A DNA stretch of 64,000 nucleotides, from positions 1 through 64,000 of the forward strand of contig NZ_JABAFY010000008.1 of NCBI RefSeq assembly GCF_012843875.1, in the 5' to 3' direction. The notes below the pieces were generated by a model, which had not been told where the DNA came from, made no database searches, and saw only the letters and a program-made list of their open reading frames with translations. This document shows, one piece after another, positions 63,701-64,000 of this stretch (positions are counted from its first letter, which is position 1; every line of letters starts with the position of its first letter). The translations under genes and the position numbers were made by a program. The DNA is from Desulfovibrio piger (lineage in GTDB: Bacteria > Desulfobacterota > Desulfovibrionia > Desulfovibrionales > Desulfovibrionaceae).

Positions 63701-64000
63701 GGCCGCAGACCAGCAGCACGGCAGCCGGTGTCCGGCCCTTGCGGGCCCCGGCTGCCAGACCGTGGGCCAGGGTGCCTGTCTCGTGGCAGGTGCAGGGCAG
63801 GTCGCGCAGCATGGCGCCCAGCTCGCGACGGGTGGCGGCATCGGGAGCGCAGACCAGGACCGTGGGCAGGTCCTCGCCGTCAGAAGCTTCCGGGAGATGC
63901 AGCTGCAGGGTGAAGATGACGGACGTGCCGCGGGGGCCGCTCTCCACGCCCAGAAAACCGCCGTGGGACGAAGAGAGTTCCCAGATACGGGCCAGGAGCG
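60780..64000 (-). CDS. hybrid sensor histidine kinase, C-terminal part (N-terminus beyond the window)
   Basis: The frame is open to the right edge; a GTG at 63947 is internal, because the preceding codons read as the end of a kinase ATPase domain (ARIWELSSSHGGFLGVESG, then PRGTSVIFTLQL). Next (63880-63500) is a receiver-like domain (TVLVCAPDAATRRELGAML) whose phospho-acceptor position reads LLVCGPEA and whose conserved lysine is replaced (LTLPVSED), so it is probably inactive. An Ala/Pro/Glu-rich region of ~600 residues follows, including 170-residue tandem repeats (61891-63180). The last ~85 residues look like an Hpt helical bundle with Asp/Ala where the phospho-histidine should be. Signalling role likely; output unknown. 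Confidence 0.75.
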   Translation of the reverse strand, partial: LLARIWELSSSHGGFLGVESGPRGTSVIFTLQLHLPEASDGEDLPTVLVCAPDAATRRELGAMLRDLPCTCHETGTLAHGLAAGARKGRTPAAVLLVCGPEASVDAAPLLRRYHSLAERTGPFGAVALTPDQSQWDALAHAGFSHALTLPVSEDALRETVLEILGSHDDVADLGAPLPETRQADAPLPDLFGPAAAPQADQGMPDLLLSTDDIPQQTAPAAPAAASADLPDLFAAPAAAAADTAQTEPLPLTDDMRLDTPAAQTARPVVDAVQPEEAASTDSPVQENENAPEAVEDVAPAPAPAAPDFPSVPMPETAETNEAAMPEAPVKEEGPAAPAADMTQEEPLPQQETADAAAAAPADDAAETLSDEMDSTDEAGAETVADTDVTPSAQDEAAAVPPSAPAFPAPAREAAAEQTLPADDVQTGDASTDAAEAPVSDAVQPEEAASADSPVQESENAPEAAEDVAPAPAPAAPDFPSVPMPETAETNEAAMPEAPVKEEGPAAPAADMTQEEPLPQQETADAAAAAPADDAAETLSDEMDSTDEAGAETVADTDVTPSAQDEAAAVPPSAPAFPAPAREAAAEQALPADDVQTGDAPTDAAEAPMSDAVQPEEAASADSPVQESENAPEAAEDVAPAPAPAAPDFPSVPVAEMAETNEAAMPEAPVKEAGPVAPVADMTREEPLPQQETADAAAAAPADDATGATVDEKERTEAPVADAQAASATRAPAFPSVEAAASPLAGGYVSPSLRHAGEWVGEPMPIGTPVDRPAPRQEETVSAPVETVVTVRPLRRDVSPNEIARKLGKPSLVPTDKSALITPQPRKSSSTGPGAGTQPAFPGAPVEEAPQAVPGSKDVSSLPDMTPDSTTLLASGREETSRTRAAANTLMRFLSRFHTGNGQPQDKEEARSPQAPAATAQERQGTPRPMPRKDAPREETPGTTADIPATTNPWIERRAASRPVAPTPRMPVPPMPQRPQPPDDPEDPLPALMWRMDKYLAEAGYALEQRRLHLVADAAGRLAAEAESYGFRVLGRMARCVESAGRAKDLQAVTDLLPELATAVERHRISMGS
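61891..63180. repeat. 510-bp tandem repeats inside the kinase gene
   Basis: The same sequence (TCATCGGCCGGGGCCGCAGC...) begins at 61891, 62401 and 62911, exactly 510 bp apart; the third copy is partial. Each full copy encodes 170 residues rich in Ala, Pro, Glu and Asp. Copies two and three are nearly identical; the first shows more differences. Confidence 0.88.

Overview
The window looks like a piece of a Desulfovibrionaceae chromosome (a Desulfovibrio-type sulfate reducer); this is inferred, not proven. The core genes are GC-rich. The supporting genes are a signal-peptide-bearing CbiK cobaltochelatase under a cobalamin riboswitch, the hydrogenase maturation factor HypF, a 2-isopropylmalate-synthase-like protein with the neighbourhood expected of Re-citrate synthase next to isocitrate dehydrogenase, and several acyl-CoA ligases.

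Layout. 1-756: an IS5-family element, running off the left edge, has cut a secreted-protein gene. 962-2187: tRNA-Ala(GGC) and a CoiA-like nuclease gene with an AT-rich 3' half. 2200-20303: mostly housekeeping genes (hypF, an XRE-cupin regulator with an acyl-CoA ligase, thrC, an aspartate-type aminotransferase, sfsA, a phenylacetate-CoA-ligase-like gene, cbiK, an RlmM/FtsJ-like methyltransferase, rpsA, an AsmA-like gene). 20625-23318: an AT-rich, MmeI-like single-chain restriction-modification enzyme. 23382-31628: plsY, an RNB-family RNase, the Re-citrate-synthase candidate plus icd, a LysE-type exporter and a pyridoxal kinase. 31772-37854: a complete type I system, hsdM-hsdS-hsdR. 37907-38858: an unrecognised gene that appears broken by one G.

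39212-53777 is a 14.5 kb integrative and probably mobilizable island inserted in the 3' end of the initiator tRNA gene. It is bounded by a 48-bp direct repeat of the tRNA 3' end. In order it carries a tyrosine recombinase, an AlbA_2/Schlafen-type ATPase regulator coupled to a membrane coiled-coil protein, an AlpA-like regulator, a Toprim-DUF927 replication protein, a block of nine GGTGACA heptamers, a MobV relaxase, a small helical protein, a serine resolvase, and a tightly coupled three-gene cassette: a methyltransferase-like protein without a normal motif IV, an Eco57I-like N6-adenine methyltransferase, and a GIY-YIG nuclease fused to an SF2 helicase. The last three genes are the best candidate here for a little-described restriction/defence system.

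53969-64000 is again chromosomal: an MFS transporter with an M20 amidohydrolase, a CNNM/CBS membrane protein, a cardiolipin synthase with two UspA proteins, and the C-terminal part of a large hybrid histidine kinase. That kinase has exact-period 510-bp internal repeats and degenerate phospho-relay domains.

Across the GC-rich part lie seven copies of an intergenic hairpin repeat. Six of them sit just downstream of a stop codon with the same orientation relative to the gene. One copy carries an insertion in its loop that is related to a tandem repeat elsewhere in the window. With three restriction-modification systems and a CoiA-like nuclease in 64 kb, the region is unusually rich in DNA-defence genes.
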